In this document: positions 46,100 through 58,300 of the stretch, piece after piece
How positions within the stretch are numbered: the first letter of the stretch is position 1
How the letters are laid out: each line of letters begins with the position of its first letter
Made by a program: the position numbers and the translations under genes
The notes under the pieces: model-generated
Told to the model about the DNA's origin: nothing
The model's database searches: none
What the model saw: the letters and a program-made list of their open reading frames with translations, nothing else
Origin: Ilyonectria destructans
Taxonomy: Eukaryota > Ascomycota > Sordariomycetes > Hypocreales > Nectriaceae
Direction: 5' to 3'
Assembly: GCA_020740775.1 (NCBI GenBank)
Contig: JAHEWK010000008.1
Span: forward strand, 2,480,001 to 2,544,000
Length of the DNA stretch: 64,000 nt

Positions 46100-49000
46100 G
46101 ATGGAATGATTTGGGCCGGGCCTGGAGACCGATGGGAGAAGGACAGGGGAAAGGGCTGGGCCGCGGGAAGTTTTTGATGGGGGTGACCTTCTGAAACACA
46201 TCAAGTATTGATTATCGACACGACAGACGAGCTGCAATAGACTACTGGGTTGTTGGCCAATTCCGAGGTGCTTGTCCCCCAACAGTTTTCATGTGATTGA
46301 CGTTGGATTCTGTCCGTCAGCGTCGTAGTCGCAATACTGCCTCGCCGCCACTACTGGGCTGCCACTGCCACGGTCACGGCCTCGGCTGCAGATGTTGATT
46401 GGGCAACGAAGTTCGACTTCAGTGCGCGACCTAAGTTGGTGACGGAATACAAGTGATGCCCCGTCTGAACAACCGCTTGATTGAGGACGGAGCCAGCCCC
46501 GATACGTGGCGGGTTGGGAGTCAAGACAACCACGAAAGACGTATAATAAGAAGGCGAGATCTCGATTCCAAGTTCGAAGCAAGCGTTAGTGAGTTGTGAG
46601 ACAATATGGGCTCGTCATCGTGGCAATCAGGCTCGGACAGAGAGATGACCGAGAGATGACGCTTATCATGTCTTGATCCATTGGGGGGGTAGCAATTGAG
46701 TGGCTGGGGTTTGTAGTCTCATCTGCAACCAGATGGTCCATCTGTCGGTGTCCATCTGTCGGCGTGAAAGACGGCCAACACTGAGAGATAAGACGGTCTC
46801 GAAGATGCAAGAGGAGCGAAACGCCGGCCATTCCTCCAGGCTCGCGATAAGGCCTCGGTTGGTCATGAGAGGGCGGATGACCTCGACGGGATCGACAAGT
46901 GTATGATGGAGAGGCTGAGTAGTTAAGGGCTATCGAACTATCGAGCCCCTGCATAGCCGGCACTGATGAAGGAGGACTCCCACAGTCGCAAGGTGGGCGG
47001 ATGGTCACGACATAGACACGGACACGACCACGTCTACGCGACAAGACCAGACCAGTGGAACAGAGAAACGCGGGTGGTCTGGCCCTCTTAATAAATATGT
47101 CTTTCGGTCAGCCAGCCTCTGGAACGGTGGCAGTGCCCGGATGGAGACGATAGTGTAGGACATGATACGCTTGGCCGTTAGATATGGCCAACGAGGACGG
47201 ATGACCACTGGACCGCTGAAACTAGCCCATCCTGGAGGCCCGCGGCGGCGCCGTGAAACTTGGACACAGCACCAATTGGGAGGGCTGTGCGAGACGAGTT
47301 ACGGACACTTTGGTTTGGTTGGTGGTTTTCGGGTGCGAAGGAGCGGAGGGAAGAGAGTGGAGGGCATGGCCGCATCGAACGCGACCTCGAACGGAGGCCG
47401 GGGATGCCTGCGGCCGGGAATCGCGGGACCGGGGTAGGGCGGTTTCGACGCGTAAAGGGGGGGATTAGCACTATTAGAACAGAGTTGCAATTAAGGCATA
47501 GGGGAGGAGGTTTAGGGAATGAAGATTCTTAGATGGGTTTCTAGAAGACGAGGAGGGATTATATTGAATGGATGAGATGGTAAAGGAGTCGGTATCCCTT
47601 TGGTCTGGGCAATGGAGGATGGACTGGATGGATGGATGATGGATGGAATGGGGCGGTCAGCGGAGGTTTCAGAAGGCCTTACGAGGCACTGTAGCGGTTA
47701 TAGTGGACGTTCGCATGGGCTAGCGCTGTAGGACAGGCGTCCCGTCCACTGTCGCGAGGGCGAGTGCGCTGGAAAACGCGTGGAAGCGGGGTGGGCGCAT
47801 CTTCGGCCAGAAGCAACCTACCGAAACCTCTTGGGTCTGTTCGTGCAGCATCCGATGGCAATTGTCTCGTCCAACCTCATCAAAACTCTCCCTTGCATTG
47901 GCGCCCGCCCATCGCTCAACGCGTCGATTGGGTGTACGAAGGTACTCGGCTGCGCTCATGGTGCCACTGATGCAACTCGATCCATGCGAATGCACCGGCC
48001 AGCCAGTGGCGGGCGGCGGATGGGCGTTGGACCCGACCTTGGCTGCATCGAGAGAGGAGCCGATCAGTGCGAATGCCCATCTCCCGTAGGCCACTTTAAA
48101 GAGCTCCTACGCTACTGGTGCTAGTGAGATGCAGTGACACGGCAGGACGCGTTGGGGAGATACGATTGGGCGGAGAGGGACTGGACCTGAGGGAGCAAAT
48201 GACGATGAAGATTGTGCTGTGCGCTATCCGAGGTGCTAATTATGCGCTATCCAGATGTACTGTGCTCTATCCAGATGTACTGTGCTCTATCCGGATGTGC
48301 TATGCAACTGTTTCCAGTGCACCAGCTGGATGAATAAATCTATTCCTCTGCTCTCAGCCAAGCAGCCTGGATTGAACATCTATCCCTCAAACAGACAGAA
48401 TCGTACTGCATTTTCTGTAACGGCGCTTCCCCCTTGTGTTGGCAACTTCTCGCAACCCGCATGCTATCCTGCATAAGTCGACTCTCGAGTTGTGCCAGAT
48501 CGCGGGTCTTCCCTTCCCCCAGTCTCGTCTCGTTTAAGTGCATCACAACCCACAGCCCACAGCCCACTCAACACGTCCCGTCCGCGCCCACTGCCCACAC
48601 ACGCCCACCACACGGACGCCCGACGCACCAAAAACGCGCTGAGCCCGGCCCCCGTGTCAGCTCCCCCAACTCCACTCCCCCCCTCCGCACTCCCCTCCAC
48701 TCCCTTAATACCTTAGCACTCGCCCTCCTGCCCGTTCTGCCCACCTTCCCACCTTCCCACCCACACACACCTCCTCCAGGAAATACCCACTGCATCCTCG
48801 TCCTGTCCGCTTCTGCTTCTCTCCCTCTCTCTCTTTAAACCCTTTCTGTTCTCCCTCATATCATAACAACCCGAACACCACACGCCCTCGACGAGCTTCA
48901 TTTTCATAACAACTTCGCGAAACCCACTCCAAGTCGTAAACAAACAAGACAAGACAGGACCGCCACCCACTCCACCACAGCTTCAATCAACGCCTGCTGC

Positions 49001-49155
49001 TTACTTGCTCCCCACCCTGGTTGTCATCCATCTGACACGCCACTCAACTCAACTCAACTCGACCTGACGAGACGTCTTGCTGGACACGTCTCGCATCCTC
49101 CACGCCATAGCCAGTCTTCCCTACCCACGCATCTCTATTCACAACATCCTTCGAC
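46100..49155. other. gene-poor stretch, no supported gene
   Basis: 3.1 kb. A minus-strand frame at 46351-46590 reads plausibly as protein (60-80 residues) but has no ATG in context and no partner exon. GGAT repeats lie near 47570-47650. From about 48480 to 49150 the + strand is C/T-rich, the leader of the next gene. Confidence 0.4.
48247..48300 (+). repeat. 20-bp minisatellite, 2.7 copies
   Basis: Unit CTATCCAGATGTACTGTGCT at 48247 and 48267, and a partial third copy with two changes at 48287. Confidence 0.9.
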
Positions 49156-50521
49156 ATGGCCACCACCGCCCGTCAGCCATTTGCTCCTCTCGATGGGACT
49201 CGCCTGCAGAACCTGACGAGCCTCAAGAACAGACAAAATGGTACGTGATGACTACTTATTGAATGCGCTGCCAATTGGACATGCCGGTCGGGATTGGGGT
49301 TTGGGCAGCACTGCAACAAATGCAACAATCTCCCCACTCTCCCTCAATCCACAATCATACATGGCTTCAAGCATCAGGCATCAAGCACCAAGTACCAAGC
49401 ATCATCCAGCTAACCCGCCATCAGCCATCTCTTCTCCCGCTGCCGGCAAGCGCAAGGCTGAGCTGATTGACACCGACGACTCCGAGAACGTTGACCCTAC
49501 CTTCGCCAAGCGATCAAAGGGCTCCAACGCTGCCACCCCCGCCAAGGACATCTTCAAGCCCTCTGCCTTCGTCCTCAAGGCTGCTCCCTCTCTTTCCGCT
49601 ACCCCCGAGATCCGTTCCTATGCCAGCCCGATCAAGCCCGCACCCTCATCTCGTCGCACCCTCCACCCCCGATCCCCCGTCGCCAGGCTAAGTGCCGGCA
49701 TCTCCAAGTCCTCTCCCATCTACGCCCCCGCTGGACGCTCACCAACACGTGGCAAGCGCGCTGGCATCCTCTCCAACCGCCGCCGCACTGTCGGTCCCTA
49801 CGCTCGCGTCGATCCCCCTTCCTTCAGCCTCGGATCTGAGGCCCCCTTCTCTCTTGATGCCGCCCTCAAGGGAACCATTCCCGGCTACGGTGCCTCTCGA
49901 CCTGCTCCCAAGCAATCCAACGCTCTTCCCGAGCCTGACATGAAGGCCAGCTGGTTCTTCGAGATCCACGAGGACACTCCCGAGCAGGAGATGACCAACC
50001 TTCTCCAGCACAGCACCTGCACTCTTGACATCTCTTCGGATGAGGAGAGTGAGCGCAAGGCCAGCAGAGAACGTGCTGAGGGCCGTGACAAGGAGAACAT
50101 TCCTCCCCCCGACGACGTTTCCCAGACTTCATCTCGCCGGGCTGCTCGTCTTGGCGCCGACGATATGGTCGTCGAGAAGGAGCGCGTGGCCCTGGGCGAA
50201 ATGAAGACTTCCGACTTTTACGCCGAGGGTTGTGATGAGACATCCGTTATTCTGGTTCCCGCCGACGAGGAGGAGCAACCTCAGAAGGTTGAGGTCCCCT
50301 CACCCATTATCAAGGACTTTGCGTTGGTTCCTGAGCTCAAGGCTGTGGACTCTGCCTCAGAGATGGAGCAGGACATTGATACTCTCATCTCCAAACCCAG
50401 CGAAGGCTCCTCCAAAGCCGCTGTTCTAGAACCCATGGAGGGCACTGGTGACAGCTTTGAGCTTTGGGAGAGCGGCAGCGCCAAGGACGAGACCGAGGTC
50501 GCTGTTCCCGCGAGTTCATGA
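49156..50521 (+). CDS. disordered, probably nuclear fungal protein
   Basis: Two exons, 49156-49240 and 49425-50521, with a 184-nt phase-1 intron (GTACGT donor, GCTAAC branch-like site, TCAG acceptor), give 393 residues. Exon 1 encodes MATTARQPFAPLDGTRLQNL; exon 2 opens with GKRKAELIDTDDSENVDP and AKRSKG, a bipartite-type nuclear localisation signal. Ser/Pro-rich blocks with several SP and TP sites follow (possible CDK targets), then a short conserved-looking block KASWFFEIHEDTPEQEMTNL with LDISSDEESE and KENIPPP. No catalytic domain. I do not recognise a named family. It lies upstream of and in the same direction as thymidylate kinase, 814 bp away. Confidence 0.75.
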
Positions 50522-51335
50522 GAGACAGAAGCGTAATGATAATGGGCCACGAGTAATGTGTCCCGGTTGGAATGGATGGACGAAACGGGCTATGGGTTGA
50601 TTAATATCTGGATCGGAGTATAGGCTGGCGTGTCGGCGTATATGGGAATCACTGTGACGCAGGCTACCAAGGGCTGGAGTACTGTTGTTTTTTGGTTGGA
50701 TTGTTAGTTGTTTTGACTCTGTATGCGATTCCGCATTGAATTGAACCTGTTTGATCAAATCCCGTCAATGCAAGTTGAGTGACACATGATCAATGCGGCA
50801 ATTGGAAGCAACCCCGCCCTTGCAGCTGTCGGGTGTAGATTTTGGCCTTTAAACTTGGGTGCTCCAACCAGAGCTATTCAGAGCTACTCAAACCGATGTA
50901 CTGTCACCGGGCGGATCCTCGGTAAATCTGCCAATTTGCCATGATCTGATAGTTCATGCCCTCTTCCGGCGCCAAGGGAGAGAAGTGTCTTGCCGCATGG
51001 GGTCAGATGAAAGGCCGATTGTCCCATCAGCTGATGATTTCCTCGCACTGTGTTTCAATAAGTTCCAGCTCGGCCAGCTCGGCGGTCCACGTGAACGTGC
51101 ACCCGAACTTGGCCGGAACGCCGACGCAAGTGGCGGCAAGCTAAGCTTCTTCACAGTGTGAAAAGGCGCATCCGAGGACGCCCGCCAATCCCACTTCCCC
51201 TCACGTTGTACAGAGAGCAAAGCGACAACTCAACTCGTCTGCAACTTACCGATTCGGCCGCAGAAAGTAAAGCCGACAAGGGGAAAGAGACAATTCACGG
51301 AGAAAATAAAGTCCCCTGCTGCATACACCGCAGGG
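50522..51335. other. intergenic upstream of CDC8
   Basis: 814 bp, the 3' flank of the previous gene and the promoter of CDC8. Short frames only. Confidence 0.5.
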
Positions 51336-52369
51336 ATGGCATCCATCAACGACCTCGCCACGGCCGCCATTGCGAGCTCGTCTGCGGCCGCCACTTCCGC
51401 TACCGAGGGCGGCGCTGGAGAGGCTGCCACGACCCGTGGCGCTTTTGTCGTCCTTGAGGGGTTGGATCGCAGCGGAAAGACGACGCAGGTCAAGTTGCTG
51501 GAGCAGCGCTTCGTCGAGGAGGGTAGGCCTGTCAAGGTTATGAGGTTCCCGGGTGAGTTGTCTTGTCTTGTCTCCGGGAGTTGTACGAGTGGTGTGGAAT
51601 ACGAGAGGGACGGAAGGCAGACGACAGTGGGATTTTCGTGCACAACAAGTGTTGGCATCAATGGAAACATGCACCTCTAGGAGGATAATGGCTAAGAAGG
51701 CTGTGACAGACCGTTCAACCCCAATTGGGCAGATGATCGATGCTTACCTCAAGAGCGACGTTGAGATGGATGACCATGTCATTCATCTTCTCTTCAGCGC
51801 CAACCGCTGGGAAGCCGTGTAAGTGAATATCCTGTCCTAGTATCACCACGGCACCCGTCTGTTCAAAGTCTGACACGGATTCAAGAACCCAAATCCAGAC
51901 ACTTCTAGCATCCGGCACCACCATCCTGTGTGACCGGTACTACCACTCCGGCATTGTCTACTCGGCTGCCAAGCAGAACCCCTCCCTGAGCCTCTCCTGG
52001 GCGCGGGCGCCGGAACGCGGCCTGCCCCGCCCGGACCTGGTGCTGTTCCTGGACTTGGAGGAGTCGCAGGCCAAGGCCCGCGGCGGCTGGGGCGGCGAGC
52101 TGTACGAGAAGGCCGAGATCCAGAAGCGCGTGCGCGAGCTGTTCTGGGGCCTGAGCATGGGCGGCAAAGACATGCAGGCGGAGGGCTTGGTGGAGGGCGC
52201 GGGCGGCTTAGATGGTGCGCAGTGGAAGCAGGAGGAGGAGGACTTGGTGGTTGTGGATGCGGGTGGTAGTGTGGAGGAGGTTGCGGAGGCCATCTGGGGC
52301 AAAGTCAAGGGACGGGTTGAGCTGGTTGAGAAGGGTGAGGTGGGCAAGAGTGTGAGAATGGTGCGGTGA
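51336..52369 (+). CDS. CDC8: thymidylate kinase
   Basis: Phosphorylates dTMP to dTDP for DNA synthesis. Three exons (51336-51552, 51710-51818, 51886-52369) give 269 residues. Motifs: P-loop LEGLDRSGKTTQ (Gly42-Thr49), the DR-containing segment MRFPDRSTPIGQ formed across intron 1, the base/substrate motif CDRYYHSGIVYSAAKQNP, and the LID at GGWGGELYEKAEIQKRV. It is about 50 residues longer than yeast CDC8: an Ala/Ser/Thr N-terminus of about 30 residues, which could be a weak organelle-targeting signal, and an inserted Gly/Glu-rich loop near 205-220. Confidence 0.93.
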
Positions 52370-52863
52370 TGCTTGGAGTTGTTGAAGCCGTAAGGATGAC
52401 ATGGGATCGACTGAGCAGTTGTGGAAAGAATGCGAATGTGGTGCGATGAGGTTGCACGGGAGGTTGTTGTACGCTGTGGGGAGCGATATACGATAGGGCC
52501 AGTCTCTTGGTTGTACTTCTGTGTACTTGAGGTTCCTGGGGGATTAATCTAGGACGCACATACGTTGGCACAAGATTCAACACACAATGACATGATATGG
52601 AATTGATCCAAGTTTAGCTGAGATGTACATTTCCATGTGTGAGTTGCCCGTACAATAACTAAGTTAGCTGTTCTGGTTTGTAGTCAAACTCGATCGTCTT
52701 TATACAGCTGCCATTCCCTGCATCAAGGTAACCAGTTACAAACTAGCAAATCGCATGAAAATGTAGGACAGAAGGCATAAACTAGAATAGCGAAAAGAGA
52801 AGCACCAAGTAAACTTCGTTGACTTGGTGACGCGGACAATTGTCAGAAATGGCAAAAATGAAA
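52370..52863. other. CDC8 3' flank, no gene
   Basis: About 0.5 kb between the CDC8 stop and the first tRNA gene. Nothing coding seen. Confidence 0.5.
52854..52858 (-). terminator. Pol III T-run terminator of tRNA-Tyr 1
   Basis: Five T on the tRNA strand, starting 6 nt past the tRNA 3' end, the normal RNA polymerase III stop signal. Confidence 0.75.
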
Positions 52864-52950
52864 TCCCCGAGACCTGGCTCGAACAGGTGACCTTTCGGTA
52901 ACGAAGGTGGCAGTTACAGCCGAACGCTCTTCCAGCTGAGCTACTCGGGG
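52864..52950 (-). tRNA. tRNA-Tyr(GUA): tRNA-Tyr(GUA), 14-nt intron, copy 1
   Basis: 87 nt. Acceptor stem CCCCGAG/CTCGGGG with discriminator A, D-arm TAGCTCAGCTGGAAGAGC (A box), T-loop TTCGAGC (B box). The anticodon stem TTCGG/CCGAA closes only when 14 nt (52900-52913) after position 37 are removed. The loop is then CTGTAAA with anticodon GTA. An intron at this site is the rule for eukaryotic tRNA-Tyr. Confidence 0.95.
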
Positions 52951-53117
52951 AGTTGCTAATGGAAGACAGGGTCTTTGCTGACAGATGGCAGCGTTAATTC
53001 TAACTATTAACCCCGCAAGAACTAGGCCCGCTGAAAAAAGGACAAGCGCCTATAGAGGGGCAAAAATATGGATGCCAAATCTCCACCAAGAAGACTCTAG
53101 AAAGTTGGTGGACCGGC

Positions 53118-53122
53118 AAAAA
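53118..53122 (-). terminator. Pol III T-run terminator of tRNA-Tyr 2
   Basis: Five T on the tRNA strand, 8 nt past the tRNA 3' end. Confidence 0.75.
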
Positions 53123-53129
53123 GATGAGA

Positions 53130-53216
53130 TCCCCGAGACCTGGCTCGAACAGGTGACCTTTCGGTGACGAAAGAGGCGGTTACAGCCGAACGCTCTTCCA
53201 GCTGAGCTACTCGGGG
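53130..53216 (-). tRNA. tRNA-Tyr(GUA): tRNA-Tyr(GUA), 14-nt intron, copy 2
   Basis: Same 73-nt mature sequence as copy 1, with a 14-nt intron at the same place that differs at four positions. Same strand, 179 bp apart. The mature parts are identical while intron and flanks have drifted. Confidence 0.95.
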
Positions 53217-53758
53217 ATTGTATATTGACGGTGATGGTAGAATGGCATATCTGCGAGGTTCTGCTACGCTGACGTGAGGTGACATGTAGGTATAGGGTGG
53301 GGGGTTTTCGGGCTTTGCTGCGGGCTCTGTGTAATGTGATAGGAGGCGGCGTGAGGAAGGTCCCCGAGATGAGGGGAAGAAGAGAGGAAAGGTGATAAAA
53401 GGGGGGATTAAGGAGGAAGAAAGGGGATTCAGTGTTGAGAATTCGGAGGTGAAATTTTGTTCTCTGGACATGCTTCACCGACTCTATGTCTCAGTGCCCA
53501 ACTCTGCCGACACCGGGAGGGAGTCTCAGTCGACAGCATACAACCTAAATCACATCAATTGGTCGGTTCGGGTTCGGGTTCACGCGGAAACAAACGGCTG
53601 ATCTATTCAATTCGCTGTAAATTACTTTTTTGCGCAGAACGCCTGTCCCCACGGTTGCCAGTTTCAAAGTCGTGAATCGACCACTGAGGTGTAAAGCCAG
53701 AATTCCGTCTATCTTTTCTTTTTTTCTTTTTTGGGTTCGCTTACGCGCTTAGGCGCGC
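53217..53758. other. spacer between tRNA-Tyr 2 and purU
   Basis: 542 bp. Purine-rich around 53340-53440 on the + strand; a T-rich stretch at about 53710-53735 lies just past the purU stop. No gene. Confidence 0.5.
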
Positions 53759-54687
53759 TTAGTTGAAGACGACCGTCTTGGAGCCGTTGAGGAACAGGCG
53801 GCGCTCGGCGTACCAGCGCACGGCGGCGGCCAGGACGTTGCTCTCGACGTTGGAGCCCTCCTCGGACAGCTCCTTGGCGTTCATGCTGTGGTCGACGCGG
53901 GCGACGCGCTGCTCGATGATGGGGCCCTCGTCGAGGTCGGCGGTGACGAAGTGGGCGGTGGCGCCGATGATCTTGACGCCGCGGTCGTAGGCCTGGTGGT
54001 AGGGCTTGGCGCCCTTGAAGGACGGCAGAAAGCTGTGGTGGATGTTGATGATGCGGCCCGACATGGCGGCGCAGAGCGTGGGCGAGAGCACCTGCATGTA
54101 GCGCGCGAGCACGACGAGCTCGATGCCGTGCTGCTTGACGAGGTCGAGCACCTGCGACTCCTGCTGGGTCTTGGTGTCCTTTGTGACGGGGAGGTGGTGG
54201 AACTCGATGCCGTAACTCTTGGCGAGGGGCTCGTAGTCGGGGTGGTTTGAGACGATGACGGGGACCTGAGGGAGTGTTAGTGAATCATTCTGTTGGCTGT
54301 CACAGGCCACCGGTGAGAGAACAGGTGAGCAACGGAACGAACCTCGATGCGCAGCTGGCCAGTCTTCATCCGGAACAGCAAATCATTCAGGCAGTGGCCA
54401 ATCTTGGACACCATGATGAGCACGCGCATCTTGCGGGCGACGGGTCGAATGTCGTAGTCCATGGTGTACTCGGCGGCGAGGGCCTCGAACGGCGCGACCA
54501 GGTGCTCGGTCGACTCGGACTCGGTCGGGCCAAAGTGCACGCGCATGAAGAAGCGGTCGGACACGGGGTCGCTGAACTGCTGGAGGTCCAGGATGTTGTG
54601 CTTGTTGGCGGCGAAGATGCCCGTCACGGCGTGCACGATGCCGGGCTTGTCCGGGCAGGACAGCGTGAGGATGTGGTCATTGGCCAT
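53759..54687 (-). CDS. purU: formyltetrahydrofolate deformylase
   Basis: Hydrolyses 10-formyl-THF to formate and THF, balancing one-carbon pools. Two exons, 54687-54343 and 54265-53759, with a 77-nt phase-0 intron, give 283 residues, the usual size. N-terminal ACT domain (about 4-85: LTLSCPDKPGIVHAVTGIFA), then a formyltransferase-like domain with ARYMQVLSP, the catalytic NIHHSFLPSFKGAKPYHQA, and TADLDEGPIIEQ. The intron splits the two parts near VPVIVSNHPDY. Confidence 0.94.
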
Positions 54688-55368
54688 GTTGAAGGCAATG
54701 GGATGGGCGTTGAGGAGGAGGAGGGGATTGGGGATTCTGAGGGATGAGGGAGGGAATTGAGTAGGTACAAGGGAAAGTTTGGTTGCGCAAGATTCAGATT
54801 CGACGACGGCGCAACTCTGTTCGCAGTATGACTACCTATGACTCTAAGCTTTGCAGGCGAGCGAGGGGATTCGCCCCGCGGCCCCACTGCGGGCTAACCC
54901 TTCCGGACCATTCGGAGCAGACTCGGCAACTCTCTCTCCGCGCTGCATCTGAATTCCGAAGTTCTGGACGCCGTAATTATGCGTCTTCATGACGCTGATG
55001 GAGCGTCACCTCGTTTTCGCAACTAATTTCCCATGTTTTATGCGTGACCGTCCCCGTCCCTATCCCCATCCCGGCCCTATCCCCGTCTCCGATCCCGTTC
55101 CCGTTTCACCCGGTGTTTTATATCTGCTGTCATCCACCCAGTCCTCTGCGATCCTGAGCCGCCCCGCATTGCCGTCCCCCCCCCGGAACGGCACTGTTTC
55201 GGCGTGAGAGTGACGGCGCGCTGCCGCCGGGCGGTTGCTTTTGTTTCGAGACTTGGTTTCCAGTACAGGGCGATGGGGCTGTCGTCGCCTTCTGGTGGGC
55301 GAGTGCGGGCCTGACCATGTGTTGCGCCGACCATGCGAGGAAGTCTGTGCAACTTGCTACCTGTTGGA
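54688..55368. other. spacer between purU and the NLR
   Basis: 681 bp holding the purU promoter and the 3' flank of the NLR gene. No gene seen. Confidence 0.5.
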
Positions 55369-58300
55369 CTACTCGTCTCCTCCCTCAGTGTCGAGCTCGC
55401 CCGCTTGGTGAAGCACGCTAATGATGCTTTCACGCTGATGCTGATCTTGTGCAAGAATCTTTGGCCATCCTTCCATCATTTTCCAAGTAGAACTAACATC
55501 GCTGGTCTCGAGGGGTGGCAAGACACAATCAATGGGCTTTCGGCCGAGATGGTCTTTCAAGTGGATGTTGGCCTTTCCAGTGCGAACAAGCATCTCAACG
55601 ATATCTGAGTCGTTCGATTCAACAGCTGCGTGCAGAGGTGTTCTTTTCCTCCGATCTACGGCGTTTATATTGACGGCCTTGGCGGCAACGAGCAGCCGGA
55701 CGATACCTGAAGCCCCGCGGCTAGCAGCAAAATGTAGTGGTGCGTTTCCATCCTGATCCCCGGCGTTTATCTTGACATCTTTGGCGGCAACGAGTTGCTC
55801 GACAACAGACAAAACCCCGCCGAGAACAGCTAAATGTAGAGGCGTGGCTCCACTCTGATCTTTTGCGTTTATATTGACATCTTCGGCGGCGAGGAGCATC
55901 CTAATGACATGCTCAGATGAAGACTCAATAGCTGAATGGAGAGGTGTCTTTCCACTCCGATTTGCTGCGTTTATATTGACGTCTTCGGTGGCCATAAGAA
56001 GCTTAATGACATGCGAGCTGTGGTATAGAAGAGCCAAATGTAAAGGCGTGTTTCCATACCGATCTGTTGCGTTAACATTGGCCTTTTTGGTGTTGAGGAT
56101 CGCCGAGATGAGGCAAGAGTTGGTGTAGTCATCAGTTGAGAGTGGAGGTATTTTGTGAGGAAGTGTTTGGTGATGTCCACTTCCCGCGTTTTGATCCGCA
56201 ACATGATCATTGAAGAGTCGTTGGGTGTAACCGGGGGATTCTATCCCAAGAGCTAGAAGGAGCGGTGTTTGGCCTAGATCATTTGTTGCGTTCACATCAA
56301 TACTTTCATGCTCAAGTAGTGACTTCACGACCCTCCAATCCCTATCTTCGATAGCCCAGAAGAGAGGTGTTAAGCCTTCGGAATTTGTTGCATGTAAGTC
56401 AACACGGGGGTGTTGGAGAAGCATCTTGACAATATCCTCTTTCTTATTCTTCAGAGCCCAGAAGAGGAGTGTTATGCCTCCGGGACCTATCGCATTGACG
56501 TCAACACGGGGGTGTTGAAGAAGCATCTTGACAATATCCTCTTTCTTATTCTTCAGAGCCCAGAAGAGGAGTGTTAGGCCTTCGGGACCTGTCGCATTGA
56601 CGTCAACACGGGGGTGCTGGAGAAGCATCTTGACAATATCCTCTTTCTTATTCTCAAGAGCCCAGAAGAGGGGTGTTAAGCCTTCGGGACCTGTTGCATT
56701 CACGTCAAAACGGGGTTGTTGGAGAATCATCTTGACAATATCCTCTCTCTTATTCTCAAGAGCCCAGAAGAGGGGTGTTCGACCTTTCGGATCTGTAGCG
56801 TTGATGTCGAGTCGAACATCCTTGAGGAGCAACTCCACGGTAATCCTGGGCCAGAATATCACAGCCAGAAATACGGGCTTCTGGCCGGCACGATTTACTG
56901 CGTTTAGGTCGATATTGTCATGCTCGAGGAGCAGTTCGACCATAGACGGAGATGCACGTGAAGAGGAGGAAACCAAATGCATAGGCGTTCGGCCTGCATG
57001 GTCTTTGGCGTTGATATCGACGTCGTCATTCTCGAGGAGAAGCTTCACGACAGCCTCTTGCCTGGCGACTATAGCGTAGCCCAGTGGTGTCTGGCCGAGG
57101 TCTTGTGTGGCGAGGTTGACATAGGCCATGCGTTCGTCGAGGAGCCACTTCACGATATCTGCCTGGCCATGAGTTGAAGCTATGGCAAGTGACAATTCGT
57201 GAGCATTGGCATCGCTTTTGTTCGTGTCTTTCAACACCTGGTGTAATATCCCCTGCAGGCCCCATGCCGAGGCGGTGAATAACCAGGTCGACGGCCTTTT
57301 CTGATCCATGTTTGGGTAGCAACTCATCTTGTCGTACAACCCCGTCCAAAACAGTAGAAAGGACTCCGATGGCCATTTGAGCAATCCCATGAGATGCTCC
57401 TGGTTGGATTCTGTCGGATTCCCTTGTCTAACATGAGACGGCCACGAGCTGACAGCGTACCGCAATAGAGGAAACCGATTTTCCAGCTCCTCCTTCGTGA
57501 GGGTCTTGGACTTAGAAATCTCTTTCATCTTCAAATAGCGGATACATGATCGGGCTAAGCGGAGATGACCACCAGATTCGTCGGCCTTGGCAGAAAGCCT
57601 GTTGTCAAAAAAGAATTCCCGTACTGATTCGTGGATGAACTGAACAATGGGACCCTTCGAGTCGGTAGGTGGGATGATCTCAACTAAACCGCAGCCCAAC
57701 GTCGTAATTCTCCCTTCAATACTGTCGTCGACAATAAAGTCTCGTGCACTTGCACACTTCTCCAATGACTCATGTGGGCTTTCGGCATCGACTGCCATGG
57801 CCCATCGTAGCTCATTTGGAGACAATGGTCTCACAGCGAAGAGTATCCATTCAATCATGACCCAGATGGCTGAGAGTCTTTCTTCGTCATCGATACCATC
57901 AATAATTTTGCGGTACATGTCGGACAACTCTTGAGGCGTTCTCTGGATCTTCTCTTTGATGAGGGCCGACGATGCTGATCTCTTCTTCTCTTTAATCGCA
58001 ATATCGCAAACGAGGCGCGCCCAAAGAAAGACACCATTGGCGCGTTCGATGATCAACTCCATAGCCTCAGACTCCTGGAGCATGTTTTTCCCAGAAAATT
58101 GTGCTCGAACAAATCCCGCGATATCCTTTTTATTTTCAACGTGCGTCCTGATAGTCAGCTCATCCTTGATGCTCCATGTTGGCTGTTCGCGACAGGCAAT
58201 GACCACGTTGAAGTGAAAGGGGCTTGGAGGGATGTTTGAGCACAAGTCATCGATATTTTCGAGTAATTCCTCAGCTTGACTTTCGTCGCATTCATCCAAT

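Noticed and set aside
46351..46590. Protein-like minus-strand frame
   Set aside because: 60-80 residues, plausible composition but no ATG in context and no joinable exon; kept only as a note.
47720..48094. 124-codon minus ORF
   Set aside because: Starts with GTG, no domain; may be chance in GC-rich DNA.
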